From GCA-2709075 sp964492555 (GTDB taxonomy: Bacteria > Pseudomonadota > Alphaproteobacteria > MPNO01 > UBA2964), in assembly GCA_964492555.1 (NCBI GenBank), contig CAZBKQ010000042.1, positions 1 through 22,412 on the forward strand: 22,412 nucleotides of DNA. Direction: 5' to 3'. How positions within the stretch are numbered: position 1 is the stretch's first letter; every line of letters starts with the position of its first letter. The position numbers and the translations under genes are program-made. A model generated the notes under the pieces. It saw only the letters and a list, made by a program, of their open reading frames with translations, was not told the origin of the DNA and did not search any database. Below are positions 13,818 to 22,184 of the stretch, piece by piece.

Positions 13818-14888
13818 ATGGCGCAAGGAAGCACGGCAACCGGCAAGATGCTTGGACTGAATAACATCAGCCTGGATTTGGGCGGCAGGCCGATCATCAG
13901 GGATATCGACTTCGATGTTCTTGAAGGAGAGATCGTTTGCCTGCTCGGCCCGTCTGGTTGCGGCAAGACCTCCACTTTGCGTCTGATAGCCGGGCTGGAA
14001 AAACCGGACGCAGGTACGATTACTATCAACGGCAAGACCGTTTCTTCACATAAAGACACGACGCCGCCGCACAAGCGCGGTGTCGGGTTCCTGTTTCAGG
14101 ATTTTGCCCTGTTTCCGCATCTGACGGTCGCGGAGAATATCTCCTATGGGCTGACCGGGCTGGACCGCGAGGCGGCGGCGGCGCGAGTCGACGAATTGCT
14201 GGCGCAAATCCAGCTGACCGATCACGCCGACAAATATCCGCATATGTTGTCGGGCGGCGAACAGCAGCGGGTCGCCCTGGCCCGCGCGCGGGCGCCCCGA
14301 CCGAGACTGCTGCTGCTGGATGAACCGTTTTCCGGTCTGGACACAGCCCTTCGCCAGCAACTCAGAAACGAAACGCTGAATATTCTGAAGGATCGCGGCG
14401 CCACGGCGATCATGGTCACGCATGATCCAGAGGAAGCCATGATGATGGCGGACCGGATCATCCTGATGAAAGACGGGCGCGTCGTGCAGAACGGCACGCC
14501 GAGCGAAATATATCACCGCCCGGCGACCAGCTTCGCGGCGCAATTTTTCGGCGATATCAACAGGCTGCCGGGCAAGGTCGAAAACGGCCGGGTAAAGACC
14601 GGCCTCGGCGAATTTGCGGAACCGTCCCTGAAGGATGGCAGCGATGTCGAGGTACTGATCCGCCCGGATTCGATGAAGATCGTGCAATCGAACGATCCGG
14701 ATTGTTCATTGCATGTCTGCGCGGTGCGCGATGCCGGCAATGCCAGCCTGGTGCGGCTCGGCATCGGCGACTGGCGGGAACCGCACGCCCATATCCATGT
14801 CCGCCACCGGGGCCCCGCCCGTTTTGAACATGGCGATCCCATCGGCGTCGAGATCGACCCCGACCAGGTTTTCATCTTCGAAAACTGA
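13818..14888 (+). CDS. fbpC: Ferric iron ABC transporter ATP-binding protein (FbpC-like)
   Basis: A 356-aa ATPase with Walker A GPSGCGKT (44-51), Q-loop Q94, signature LSGGEQQR (144-151), Walker B LLLLDEP (164-170) and H-loop H202, followed by a C-terminal TOBE-like regulatory domain. It would power FbpB in the cytoplasm. It is split from fbpA-fbpB into a divergent unit sharing the Fur-box region. The ribosome site AAGGGAGG lies only about two bases from ATG 13818, unusually close; ATG 13848 (residue 11) is an alternative. The segment CAAGGGAGGGTA (13807-13818) is the predicted pairing target of the small RNA at 9535-9619. The residue after ARA in the signature region is Arg (LARARAP), where Leu is usual. 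Confidence 0.92.
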   Translation: MAQGSTATGKMLGLNNISLDLGGRPIIRDIDFDVLEGEIVCLLGPSGCGKTSTLRLIAGLEKPDAGTITINGKTVSSHKDTTPPHKRGVGFLFQDFALFPHLTVAENISYGLTGLDREAAAARVDELLAQIQLTDHADKYPHMLSGGEQQRVALARARAPRPRLLLLDEPFSGLDTALRQQLRNETLNILKDRGATAIMVTHDPEEAMMMADRIILMKDGRVVQNGTPSEIYHRPATSFAAQFFGDINRLPGKVENGRVKTGLGEFAEPSLKDGSDVEVLIRPDSMKIVQSNDPDCSLHVCAVRDAGNASLVRLGIGDWREPHAHIHVRHRGPARFEHGDPIGVEIDPDQVFIFEN

Positions 14889-14978
14889 CCGCGCTTGCCG
14901 CGCACGCGACACGGACGCACAATATCTTCACAGGGAAGGTATTTTGTACGTTCCGTTTGCTGCGAGGAGGCAAGGGTC

Positions 14979-16331
14979 ATGACGAAATCCGCACGCCAGA
15001 TGAAGCTCGGCATGTTTATGCGCGAGGCGGGCCATCACATCGCGGCCTGGCGCGTGCCGGAAGCACCCAAACATCCTGGTAACAATGTCCAGCATATGGT
15101 CAACCTGGCCCAGACTGCGGAACGCGGCCTTTTCGATATGCTGTTCTGGGCGGATTCCGCCGGGCTCTGGGCGGGCGATAAATCGGAACTCAGCCGCATA
15201 TGCCGCACCGCCTGGATCGAACCCTTCACGATGCTGGCCGGGCTGTCGATGGTGACCAACCATATCGGGCTCACCTGTACCATGACCTCGACCTATACCG
15301 AGCCGTTCAATGTTGCGCGGCACTTCATGTCACTGGACGTGATGAGCGGCGGCCGCGCGGCATGGAATCTGGTGACCTCCGCCAATCAGGCGGAAGCACA
15401 GAATTTCAGCCGCGAAGGCCATATGGCGAAAAGCGACCGCTATCGCCGGGCGCGGGAATACACCGATGTGGTGCTGGGACTGTGGCGCAGCTGGGACGAT
15501 GACGCCTTTGTGGAGGACAAAGAAGAGGGCCTGTTTTTCGATCCGGAGAAGCTGCACGTCCTTAACCATGAAGGAGATCATTTCAAGGTCGCGGGGCCGC
15601 TGAACGTGCCGCGTTCGCCGCAGGGCCATCCGGTGATGATCCAGGCCGGCGCGTCCGATGACGGGCGCGATCTGGCGGCCGCCACCGCCGAGGTGGTGTT
15701 TGTTGCGACGCCGACAATCGAGGAAGCGCGGGCCTATTACAAGGACGTACGGGAACGCGCCGCCGGTTACGGGCGCGATCCGGACAGCCTCAAAATCATG
15801 CCCGGCGCGGGCATCATGGTCGGCGAAACCGATGCGGAGGCGGAAGAAAAGTTCGACCGGCTGCAAAAGCTTATCCACCCGCAGGTTGGTGTGCGCCAAC
15901 TGTCCAACTATGTCGCCTATGATTTGTCCGAATTCGATGTCGATGGTCCGTTACCGCCGATACCGACCAATGAGATTTCCAACAGCCGGGTAGAGTTGCT
16001 GGTCGAGATGGCCAAGCGTGACAATATGACCATTCGTCAGCTTTATGAGGCGATATCGGGCAGCCGCGGGCACATGACCCTGCGCGGATCACCCAAAACC
16101 ATTTGCGACACTCTGGAAGAATGGTTCACCACCGGCGCCGCTGACGGGTTCAACATATTGTTCCCGACCCTGCCCGGGTCGCTGAACGATTTTATCGAGC
16201 TGGTGATACCGGAATTACAGCGGCGGGGACTGTTCCGCACCGAATATGAAGGAACGACGCTGCGGGAAAATCTCGGCCTGCCGAAACCGCCGGATCAAAG
16301 CGCGTTAAGGGCGACCTCCGCGGCGGAATAA
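14979..16331 (+). CDS. LLM-class flavin-dependent monooxygenase (NtaA/SnaA/DszA family)
   Basis: The start is ATG 14979, set by GAGGAGG at 14964-14970; the longer frame to 14895 has no ribosome site. The 450-aa protein has a bacterial luciferase-like TIM barrel with family landmarks MKLGMFMREAGHHIAAWR, AERGLFDMLFWADSAG, TCTMTSTYTEPFNVARHFMSLDVMSGGRAAWNLVTS and HPVMIQAGASDDGRDLAA. These enzymes use FMNH2 supplied by a separate reductase to oxidise nitrilotriacetate, organosulfur compounds such as dimethyl sulfide or dibenzothiophene sulfone, or other small molecules. No flavin reductase is adjacent. The sulfur oxidation genes 1.2 kb away make an organosulfur substrate possible but do not prove it. 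It ends two bases from the metallophosphoesterase stop, tail to tail. Confidence 0.88.
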   Translation: MTKSARQMKLGMFMREAGHHIAAWRVPEAPKHPGNNVQHMVNLAQTAERGLFDMLFWADSAGLWAGDKSELSRICRTAWIEPFTMLAGLSMVTNHIGLTCTMTSTYTEPFNVARHFMSLDVMSGGRAAWNLVTSANQAEAQNFSREGHMAKSDRYRRAREYTDVVLGLWRSWDDDAFVEDKEEGLFFDPEKLHVLNHEGDHFKVAGPLNVPRSPQGHPVMIQAGASDDGRDLAAATAEVVFVATPTIEEARAYYKDVRERAAGYGRDPDSLKIMPGAGIMVGETDAEAEEKFDRLQKLIHPQVGVRQLSNYVAYDLSEFDVDGPLPPIPTNEISNSRVELLVEMAKRDNMTIRQLYEAISGSRGHMTLRGSPKTICDTLEEWFTTGAADGFNILFPTLPGSLNDFIELVIPELQRRGLFRTEYEGTTLRENLGLPKPPDQSALRATSAAE

Positions 16332-16333
16332 TC

Positions 16334-17089
16334 TCAGGCGGCCACCCGGGTCCCGGTATCGACACCGGCGCCGGGCTCAAAACGGTGCAGCATATACAGC
16401 GGCGCCTCCCCGATTGCCGTGTCGACGCCCTTGCGCACATCGACCGCGACGCTGGGCATGGTGGTCACCACCGTGCCGCCCCAGTCGCGCCGGTTCTGCG
16501 AATGGACATGCCCGCAGAGGATTTGCACCACCTGGGGGTGGCGGCTGACGACGGCGGTCAGCGTCTCCCGTTCCGCCGGATTGCGATAGCCGTCGATATA
16601 GCCTTCGGACGGCACATCAAAGGGCGGATGATGAAAAAACAGCAGGGTGGGTTTTTCGGGTTCGGCGGAAAGCGTTTCCTCCAGCCAGCCCCGGCGTTCG
16701 GCGCAGAAAAACCCCTTGCGTTCACCAGCGCATGTCGTGTCCATACCGATCAGCCGCAGGGGATAATCCTCAACCGCATAGTGGAGAAATTCACCCTCGC
16801 CCGGCAAATATCCTAGATGATCCAGCGTCTCGCGCAGCGCCGCCGCCCTGTCACGGTTGCCCGGCACGATATAAAGGGGCGCCTCCAGATCGGACAGGAT
16901 ATCCCGCAAAAAGGCATATTCCTCCGCAACGCCATTCTGCACGCTGTCCCCGGTATGAAGCACGATATCGACGTCTTGCCGGTTAATGTCGGCGACACAG
17001 CGGCGGAGATTTTCCGTTCGGCTTTCCGCCGCCCTCTCCGGCGCGCCGGGGGCCAGAATATGGGTATCGCTGATTTGCGCGATAAGCAT
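16334..17089 (-). CDS. CpdA-like metallophosphoesterase
   Basis: A 251-aa calcineurin-like phosphoesterase with DTH (D8, H10), GDS (D48), PGNRD (77-80), HHPP and GHVH motifs for a two-metal centre. The closest functional class is the cyclic nucleotide phosphodiesterase CpdA/Icc, which lowers cAMP, but the class also cleaves other phosphodiesters. One odd point: the canonical GNHD motif reads GNRD, so the catalytic histidine is replaced by arginine. It is transcribed divergently from the MazG-like gene, 101 bases away. The fold is firm; activity and substrate are uncertain. Confidence 0.85.
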   Translation of the reverse strand: MLIAQISDTHILAPGAPERAAESRTENLRRCVADINRQDVDIVLHTGDSVQNGVAEEYAFLRDILSDLEAPLYIVPGNRDRAAALRETLDHLGYLPGEGEFLHYAVEDYPLRLIGMDTTCAGERKGFFCAERRGWLEETLSAEPEKPTLLFFHHPPFDVPSEGYIDGYRNPAERETLTAVVSRHPQVVQILCGHVHSQNRRDWGGTVVTTMPSVAVDVRKGVDTAIGEAPLYMLHRFEPGAGVDTGTRVAA

Positions 17090-17190
17090 CGAAAATAACT
17101 CCGGGTTCTCACTCTAACGCACCGCTTCTATGACGCGGCCGCGAGACAGTATAGGCTGGCATTTCGCCTGTCGAGCCGGAGATAGATGCG

Positions 17191-17547
17191 GTGGAAAACA
17201 CGCTTGAAAGCCTGACCGAACGCCTGATCGAATTCCGCGACGCGCGCGACTGGAAACAGTTTCATTCGTTGAAAAATCTGATGGCGAGCGTCACCATCGA
17301 GGCGGCGGAATTGCTGGAGCTCACCCAGTGGAAGGATGATTCGGAGATCGAGGCGATGGCCGGCGATCCGGATTTTCGTGAAAAACTGTCCCGGGAATGC
17401 GCGGATGTCTTTATCTATCTGCTGCTGGTCGCCGAACGCGCCGATATCGATCTCCTCCGCGCGGCGGCGGAGAAGATCGATCTCAACGACGCAAAATATC
17501 CGGTCGAAAAATCGCGCGGCAATGCGCGGAAATATACCGAGTTGTGA
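17191..17547 (+). CDS. MazG-like nucleotide pyrophosphohydrolase
   Basis: A GTG start at 17191, with GGAGATAG eight bases upstream, gives 118 aa. The ExxE(x28)ExxD signature of the MazG/RS21-C6 all-alpha family is exact: E37, E40 (IEAAELLEL) and E69, D72 (RECADVFIYLLL). Such proteins bind Mg2+ and hydrolyse (d)NTPs, often dCTP or damaged nucleotides, to monophosphate and pyrophosphate. It lies six bases from the end of sat on the other strand, with no evident functional link. Substrate is unknown. Confidence 0.88.
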   Translation: MENTLESLTERLIEFRDARDWKQFHSLKNLMASVTIEAAELLELTQWKDDSEIEAMAGDPDFREKLSRECADVFIYLLLVAERADIDLLRAAAEKIDLNDAKYPVEKSRGNARKYTEL

Positions 17548-17553
17548 CGCGCC

Positions 17554-18726
17554 TCAATCAAGGCTGTCGTAATATTCCTGCAAAACCCCGACGACTTCGG
17601 GCCGGCTGAACTCTTCCGGGATGGTTTCGTGATTCGCGAACATCTCCCGCAACCGGGTCCCGGAAATCTGTAATCTGTCCGCGTCGGTATGTGGACAGGT
17701 CCGCCCCGTCGCCATGCCACCGCATTTAAAGCAGTAAAAGGTGATGTCAATTTTCAGCGGTTGGGTTTCCATGCTGCCGGCAGGGATTTCATCGAAAATA
17801 TGATGCGCGTCAAACGGCCCGTAATAATCACCGACACCGGCATGATCGCGCCCGACGACCAGATGCGAACAACCGAAATTTTGCCGGAAGACGGCATGGA
17901 GCAGCGCCTCGCGCGGCCCGGCGTAACGCATTTCGATCGGGTAGCCGGCCTGAATGGCGGTGCCCGGCACGAAATAATTCTCGACCAGCGCGTCGATCGC
18001 CTTTACCCGCACGTCGGCCGGAATATCACCGGGTTTGAGCGCGCCCAGAACCTGGTGGATCAGCAACCCGTCGCAGATTTCTATCGCGATCTTGGCCAGA
18101 TATTCATGGCTGCGATGCATCGGGTTGCGGGTCTGGAAGGCCGCGACCTTTGACCAGCCGTTCTTCTCGAACAGCGCGCGGGTTTCCTCGGGCCGGAAAT
18201 ACAGCCCCTTATAGGTTTCCGGAAAATGCCCTTCCGACAGCGCCGTGACCGGCCCCGCCAGATTAACCGGCGCCTGCTCCATCACCTTCTGGACACCGGG
18301 ATGAGCCTCGTCATTGGTGCGGAACACTTTCTTGCATTCCAGCGCCCGGTCGATGGTGTATTTTTCGGTCACGGTCTGGGTCGCGAGGATCTCGCCGCTC
18401 TCGCCATCGACCAGCGCCACCTCATCGCCTTCAGAGAGACCCTTCGCCGTGTCCTCATCGCAGGACATAGTGATCGGAATCGGCCAAAACGTGCCGTTTG
18501 CCAGCTTCATATCGACACAGGAGCCGCGCCAGTCGGCTTCGGTCATAAACCCGTCTAGCGGTGTGTAGGCGCCCATCCCGAGCATGAAGAGATCGGAAAT
18601 CTCGCGGCTGGAAATCGGAATCTTGGGAAGGGAATCGGCCCGTTTGACGGCTTCGGCGCGTTCGGCCTCCGGCAACAGCAACGGTTTCAGCGGACCGCCG
18701 CCATGCGGCGCAATCAGGTTGGACAT
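17554..18726 (-). CDS. sat: Sulfate adenylyltransferase (ATP sulfurylase, dissimilatory type)
   Basis: A 390-aa homo-oligomeric ATP sulfurylase with the N-terminal PUA-like domain, then QTRNPMHRSHE (198-208, the ATP/sulfate site), GRDHAG (292-297) and a zinc site CFKCGGMATGRTCPH (C332, C335, C344, H346) typical of Sat from sulfur oxidisers and sulfate reducers. Beside aprMBA it should work in reverse, turning APS and pyrophosphate into ATP and sulfate. The ribosome site AGAAGGATGA precedes ATG 18726. It is transcribed away from aprM, sharing a 257-base region. The direction of the reaction is inferred from the neighbours. Confidence 0.95.
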   Translation of the reverse strand: MSNLIAPHGGGPLKPLLLPEAERAEAVKRADSLPKIPISSREISDLFMLGMGAYTPLDGFMTEADWRGSCVDMKLANGTFWPIPITMSCDEDTAKGLSEGDEVALVDGESGEILATQTVTEKYTIDRALECKKVFRTNDEAHPGVQKVMEQAPVNLAGPVTALSEGHFPETYKGLYFRPEETRALFEKNGWSKVAAFQTRNPMHRSHEYLAKIAIEICDGLLIHQVLGALKPGDIPADVRVKAIDALVENYFVPGTAIQAGYPIEMRYAGPREALLHAVFRQNFGCSHLVVGRDHAGVGDYYGPFDAHHIFDEIPAGSMETQPLKIDITFYCFKCGGMATGRTCPHTDADRLQISGTRLREMFANHETIPEEFSRPEVVGVLQEYYDSLD

Positions 18727-18822
18727 CGGCTCATCCTTCTAATCTCTGTTCCGGAATCTGGCGCAACGGATAATCCATCGACCGGTCAAGGGCAAGAGGC
18801 CGCGCCCAAACCCGCAGAAAAC

Positions 18823-18838
18823 CATACGGTACAGTATG
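18823..18838. promoter_or_regulatory. Inverted repeat in the sat/aprM intergenic region
   Basis: CATAC (18823-18827) and GTATG (18834-18838) form a short inverted repeat about 100 bases before sat and 150 before aprM, next to an A/T-rich tract. It could be an operator for a regulator shared by both divergent units, though the arms are short. No clear promoter boxes were identified. Confidence 0.3.
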
Positions 18839-18983
18839 TTTTTCTGCCTAACCCCCCTGAAACAGGCAAAAATCCGCCAAAATCCACCCTTGCGGAAACG
18901 CACTTTCATCGCTAGACCATGAGGCGTTCACCCGGCGAAAGCCAAATCGCCATTAACCACCCAGGGGACTTAGGGGTATTTAC

Positions 18984-19760
18984 ATGTTCAGCAGCAATCC
19001 CTTTGCGCAACTTTCATCGACCGTTTCGCCCGACATCATGCAGATTTTCGTCATAGTGATGATCCTGTTCGTCGTCGGCGGCACGCTCTATGACATCATT
19101 CACAAGAAAAGCGCCCGGTACTTCTTCGAGAACTGGCGCAAGGTCAAGGACAAGGGCGAAAAAGACGTCAATGTCGCCGGTCTGGCCATCCAGACCGCCG
19201 TCGTCGAGGTCGCGACCTCAGCCGAATTCTGCAACCAGAAACGGCGTATCGCCCATCTTCTCGGCATGTACGGCTTTGTCATCTATGTGGTGACGACCTG
19301 CATCATGGTGTTTTCCTACCCGACGCCGGAAACCGCGGCGCCCGCCATCGTGGCGCAGCTCTGGTATCTCGGCGCGGCGATGGTCTGCGTCGGCGGGTAC
19401 TGGTTCTGGTTCTTCATCCGCGTCGATGTCGCGGCGGAAGGCCATACGCCGTTCCGCATCGTCCGGGCCGATCTGTTCATCCTTTCGCTGCTGGCGAGTT
19501 GCACCTTCGCCCTGATCTGGGCTGTTTCGCAGAATAACGGCAGCGGCTGGTCGGATATCTTCCTCGGCCTCTATCTGATTTCGACGGTCGTGCTGTTCGG
19601 CGGCGTGCCTTGGTCGAAATTCTCTCACATGTTCTTCAAGCCCGCGGCCGCGCTGCAAAAGCGCATCGAGACCGCGAACGGCACACGGCGGAATCTGCCC
19701 GCCCCGGCGGACAAGCCGGAAACGCTGGGCAGCATCCAGCGCGTACCGCGGAACTACTAA
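18984..19760 (+). CDS. aprM: APS reductase membrane anchor AprM
   Basis: A 258-aa inner-membrane protein with about five hydrophobic segments (near residues 18-38, 92-112, 122-147, 160-182, 192-212). The combination with aprB and aprA directly downstream identifies AprM, the predicted anchor that passes electrons from cytoplasmic APS reductase to the quinone pool in one lineage of sulfur oxidisers, in place of QmoABC. A ribosome site (AGGGG) precedes ATG 18984. It is the first gene of aprM-aprB-aprA, with a 43-base gap to aprB. The electron acceptor role is inferred from the family. Confidence 0.93.
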   Translation: MFSSNPFAQLSSTVSPDIMQIFVIVMILFVVGGTLYDIIHKKSARYFFENWRKVKDKGEKDVNVAGLAIQTAVVEVATSAEFCNQKRRIAHLLGMYGFVIYVVTTCIMVFSYPTPETAAPAIVAQLWYLGAAMVCVGGYWFWFFIRVDVAAEGHTPFRIVRADLFILSLLASCTFALIWAVSQNNGSGWSDIFLGLYLISTVVLFGGVPWSKFSHMFFKPAAALQKRIETANGTRRNLPAPADKPETLGSIQRVPRNY

Positions 19761-19803
19761 TTCCTGATAATACCGGTCATCGAAACAGGAGACATTCGAG
19801 ATC

Positions 19804-20271
19804 ATGCCTACTTTCGTTTACATGACGAGTTGCGACGGGTGCGGCCACTGCGTCGATATCTGCCCGTCGGACATCATGCATATCGATGAAAAATATCGCC
19901 GTGCGTACAACATCGAACCCAATATGTGCTGGGAATGCTATTCCTGCGTAAAGGCCTGCCCGCAGAACGCGATCGACGCGCGCGGCTATGCCGACTTCGC
20001 GCCGCTGGGCCACAGCGTCCGGGCGCTGCGCGAAGAAGAAAAGGGGACGATTTCCTGGAAAATCAAGTTCCGCAACGGGGAGGAAAAGAATTTCGTTTCC
20101 CCGATCCGGACCACCGAATGGGGCACCATCCCGGGACCGCAGGAATATGACGCGCCGAGCGCGGACGATTTCAAGACCCAGGAACTGTCGCATGAGCCGG
20201 ATTACCTGAAGATCGACGGCGGGCTGCCGGTGCTCGATCCCGCGAAACTCAAGCCGGGAGCGCCGAAATGA
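19804..20271 (+). CDS. aprB: Adenylylsulfate reductase beta subunit (iron-sulfur)
   Basis: A 155-aa protein with eight cysteines for two [4Fe-4S] clusters: C10, C13, C16, C20 (CDGCGHCVDIC) and C42, C45, C48, C52 (CWECYSCVKAC). The C-terminal tail wraps around AprA in known structures. It carries electrons from the FAD of AprA towards AprM. The start is preceded by AGGAGA. Its stop overlaps the aprA start (ATGA at 20268-20271), so the two subunits are made together. Confidence 0.97.
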   Translation: MPTFVYMTSCDGCGHCVDICPSDIMHIDEKYRRAYNIEPNMCWECYSCVKACPQNAIDARGYADFAPLGHSVRALREEEKGTISWKIKFRNGEEKNFVSPIRTTEWGTIPGPQEYDAPSADDFKTQELSHEPDYLKIDGGLPVLDPAKLKPGAPK

Positions 20272-22109
20272 GCCTGTTCAAGACCCGTAAGACAATCACC
20301 GTCGAATCCGACATTCTGGTCGTCGGCGGCGGCATGGCTGGCTGCGGCGCGGCATACGAATCCCGCTATTGGGGCCGCGATCTCAAGGTCGTCTGCGTTG
20401 AAAAAGCCAATATTGAACGGTCCGGCGCGGTGGCGCAGGGGCTCTACGCCATCAACTGCTATATGGGCATGCAGTGGGATGAGAATAAGCCCGAGGACTT
20501 CGTCGAATATGCCAGCAACGATCTGATGGGGCTGGTCCGCGAGGATCTGGCCTATGACATCGGCCGCCATGTCGATTCGACCGTTCACAAGTTCGAGGAA
20601 TGGGGCCTGCCGATGATGCGCGATCCGGAAACGGGCCGCTATCAGCGCGAAGGCAAATGGCAGATCATGATCCACGGCGAGAGCTACAAGCCCATCGTCG
20701 CGGAAGCCGCGCGCAAGGCCGCGTCGGAAGTTTATAACCGGATCATGGTCACCCACCTGCTGACCGACAAGAAAGACCCCAACCGCGCCGCCGGCGCCGT
20801 CGGGTTCAATGTCCGGACCGGCGATTTCTATATCTTCAAGGCGAAGGCCGTGATCGTCGCCGCGGGCGGCGCATCGCATATCTTCAAGCCGCGCGCCGTT
20901 GGCGAAGGGATGGGCCGGACCTGGTACGCGCCCTGGAGCTCGGCCTCGGCCTATGGGTTGCCGCTCAAGATCGGCGCCAAGATGACGCAGATGGAAAACC
21001 GCATCGTGCTGACCCGCTTCAAGGACGGGTACGGACCGGTCGGCGCCTACTTCCTGCACTTGAAGACCTATACGCAGAACGCCTATGGCGATGAATATGA
21101 ATCCCGCTGGTATGAGGACACCAAGAAGCTGGTCGGCGATTATGTCGACCGCCACCCGGTGCCGACCTGCCTGCGGAACCACGCCTTGCTGCGTGAGCTC
21201 GCCAATGGCGGCGGGCCGATCCGCATGGTCACCAAGGAAGCCTTCCAGGACCCGCACAAGGAAACGGTGGGCTGGGAAAACTTCCTCGGCATGACCATCG
21301 GCCAGGCGGTCGTCTGGGCGTCGCAGAATATCGACCCCAAACACATCAATCCGGAGCTGACCACGTCCGAACCCTATGTCATGGGCTCGCACGCCACCTG
21401 CTCTGGCGCCTGGGCCAGCGGTCCGGAGGATTACGCGCCGCCGGAATACAAGTGGGGCTATAACCGGATGATGACCGTCAACGGTCTGTTCGGCGCGGGT
21501 GACGCCAGCGGCGGCACCCCGCATAAATTCTCCTCCGGCTCCTTCACCGAAGGCCGCATCGCGGGCAAGGCCGCGGTCAATTACATGCAGGATACCGGCA
21601 CCACGCCGGAAATCGACATGGCCGAGGTCGAAAAGCTGAAGGCCGAAATCTTCCAGCCGCTAGACAATTATACGGTCGGCCGGAACGAGATCGTCGCCGG
21701 CACCGTGTCGCCGAGCTATATCCTGCCGATCCACGCGCTGCAACGTCTGGAGAAGCTGATGGACGAATATTGCGGCGGCATTTCGACCAACTATATGACC
21801 AACGAACCGCTGCTGACCCGCGGGCTGGAGCTGATGGAAATGCTCAAGGAAGACGCCGAACATGTCGGCGCCGAGGACCTGCACCAGCTGCAGCGCACCT
21901 GGGAATTCCGGCATCGCCTGCTGGCCTCCGAAAGCGTCATGCAGCACACGCTGTTCCGCGAGGAAACCCGCTGGCCGGGCTATTACTATCGCGGCGACCA
22001 CATGCAGCTTAACGACGACGACTGGCATTGCTTTACGCTGTCCCAGTACGACGCCGAAAAGGACAGCTGGAACATGGAAAAGGCGCCCGTCTATCACATC
22101 AGCGACTGA
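20268..22109 (+). CDS. aprA: Adenylylsulfate reductase alpha subunit (FAD)
   Basis: A 613-aa flavoprotein of the fumarate reductase/succinate dehydrogenase type. It has the FAD-binding DILVVGGGMAGCGAAYE at residues 15-31, E45, then RSGAVAQGLYAINCYMG, and a later GLFGAGDASGGTPHKFSSGSFTEGRIAG that contacts the flavin. It catalyses APS formation from sulfite and AMP in the sulfur-oxidation direction, the mate of Sat. Length and motifs are those of full AprA. A terminator follows 23 bases after the stop. Many long open frames on the other strand here are shadows of its high-GC sequence. Confidence 0.98.
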   Translation: MSLFKTRKTITVESDILVVGGGMAGCGAAYESRYWGRDLKVVCVEKANIERSGAVAQGLYAINCYMGMQWDENKPEDFVEYASNDLMGLVREDLAYDIGRHVDSTVHKFEEWGLPMMRDPETGRYQREGKWQIMIHGESYKPIVAEAARKAASEVYNRIMVTHLLTDKKDPNRAAGAVGFNVRTGDFYIFKAKAVIVAAGGASHIFKPRAVGEGMGRTWYAPWSSASAYGLPLKIGAKMTQMENRIVLTRFKDGYGPVGAYFLHLKTYTQNAYGDEYESRWYEDTKKLVGDYVDRHPVPTCLRNHALLRELANGGGPIRMVTKEAFQDPHKETVGWENFLGMTIGQAVVWASQNIDPKHINPELTTSEPYVMGSHATCSGAWASGPEDYAPPEYKWGYNRMMTVNGLFGAGDASGGTPHKFSSGSFTEGRIAGKAAVNYMQDTGTTPEIDMAEVEKLKAEIFQPLDNYTVGRNEIVAGTVSPSYILPIHALQRLEKLMDEYCGGISTNYMTNEPLLTRGLELMEMLKEDAEHVGAEDLHQLQRTWEFRHRLLASESVMQHTLFREETRWPGYYYRGDHMQLNDDDWHCFTLSQYDAEKDSWNMEKAPVYHISD

Positions 22110-22132
22110 CGGACCGCCAGAAGGCGCACACG

Positions 22133-22161
22133 AAAAAGGCTCCCTCCGGGGAGCCTTTTTT
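22133..22161 (+). terminator. Rho-independent terminator of the aprMBA operon
   Basis: GGCTCC (22138-22143) pairs with GGAGCC (22150-22155), extended by AAAAA opposite the T-run, and is followed by six Ts (22156-22161). It could also terminate the minus-strand gene that ends at 22185, because the A-run gives Ts on that side. Confidence 0.92.
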
Positions 22162-22184
22162 GGTTGGGGGAAAGGCTTCCAAAA

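Noticed and set aside
20202..21524. A 440-codon open frame on the minus strand
   Set aside because: It is antisense to the unmistakable aprA gene and reflects high-GC codon bias; no protein family features.
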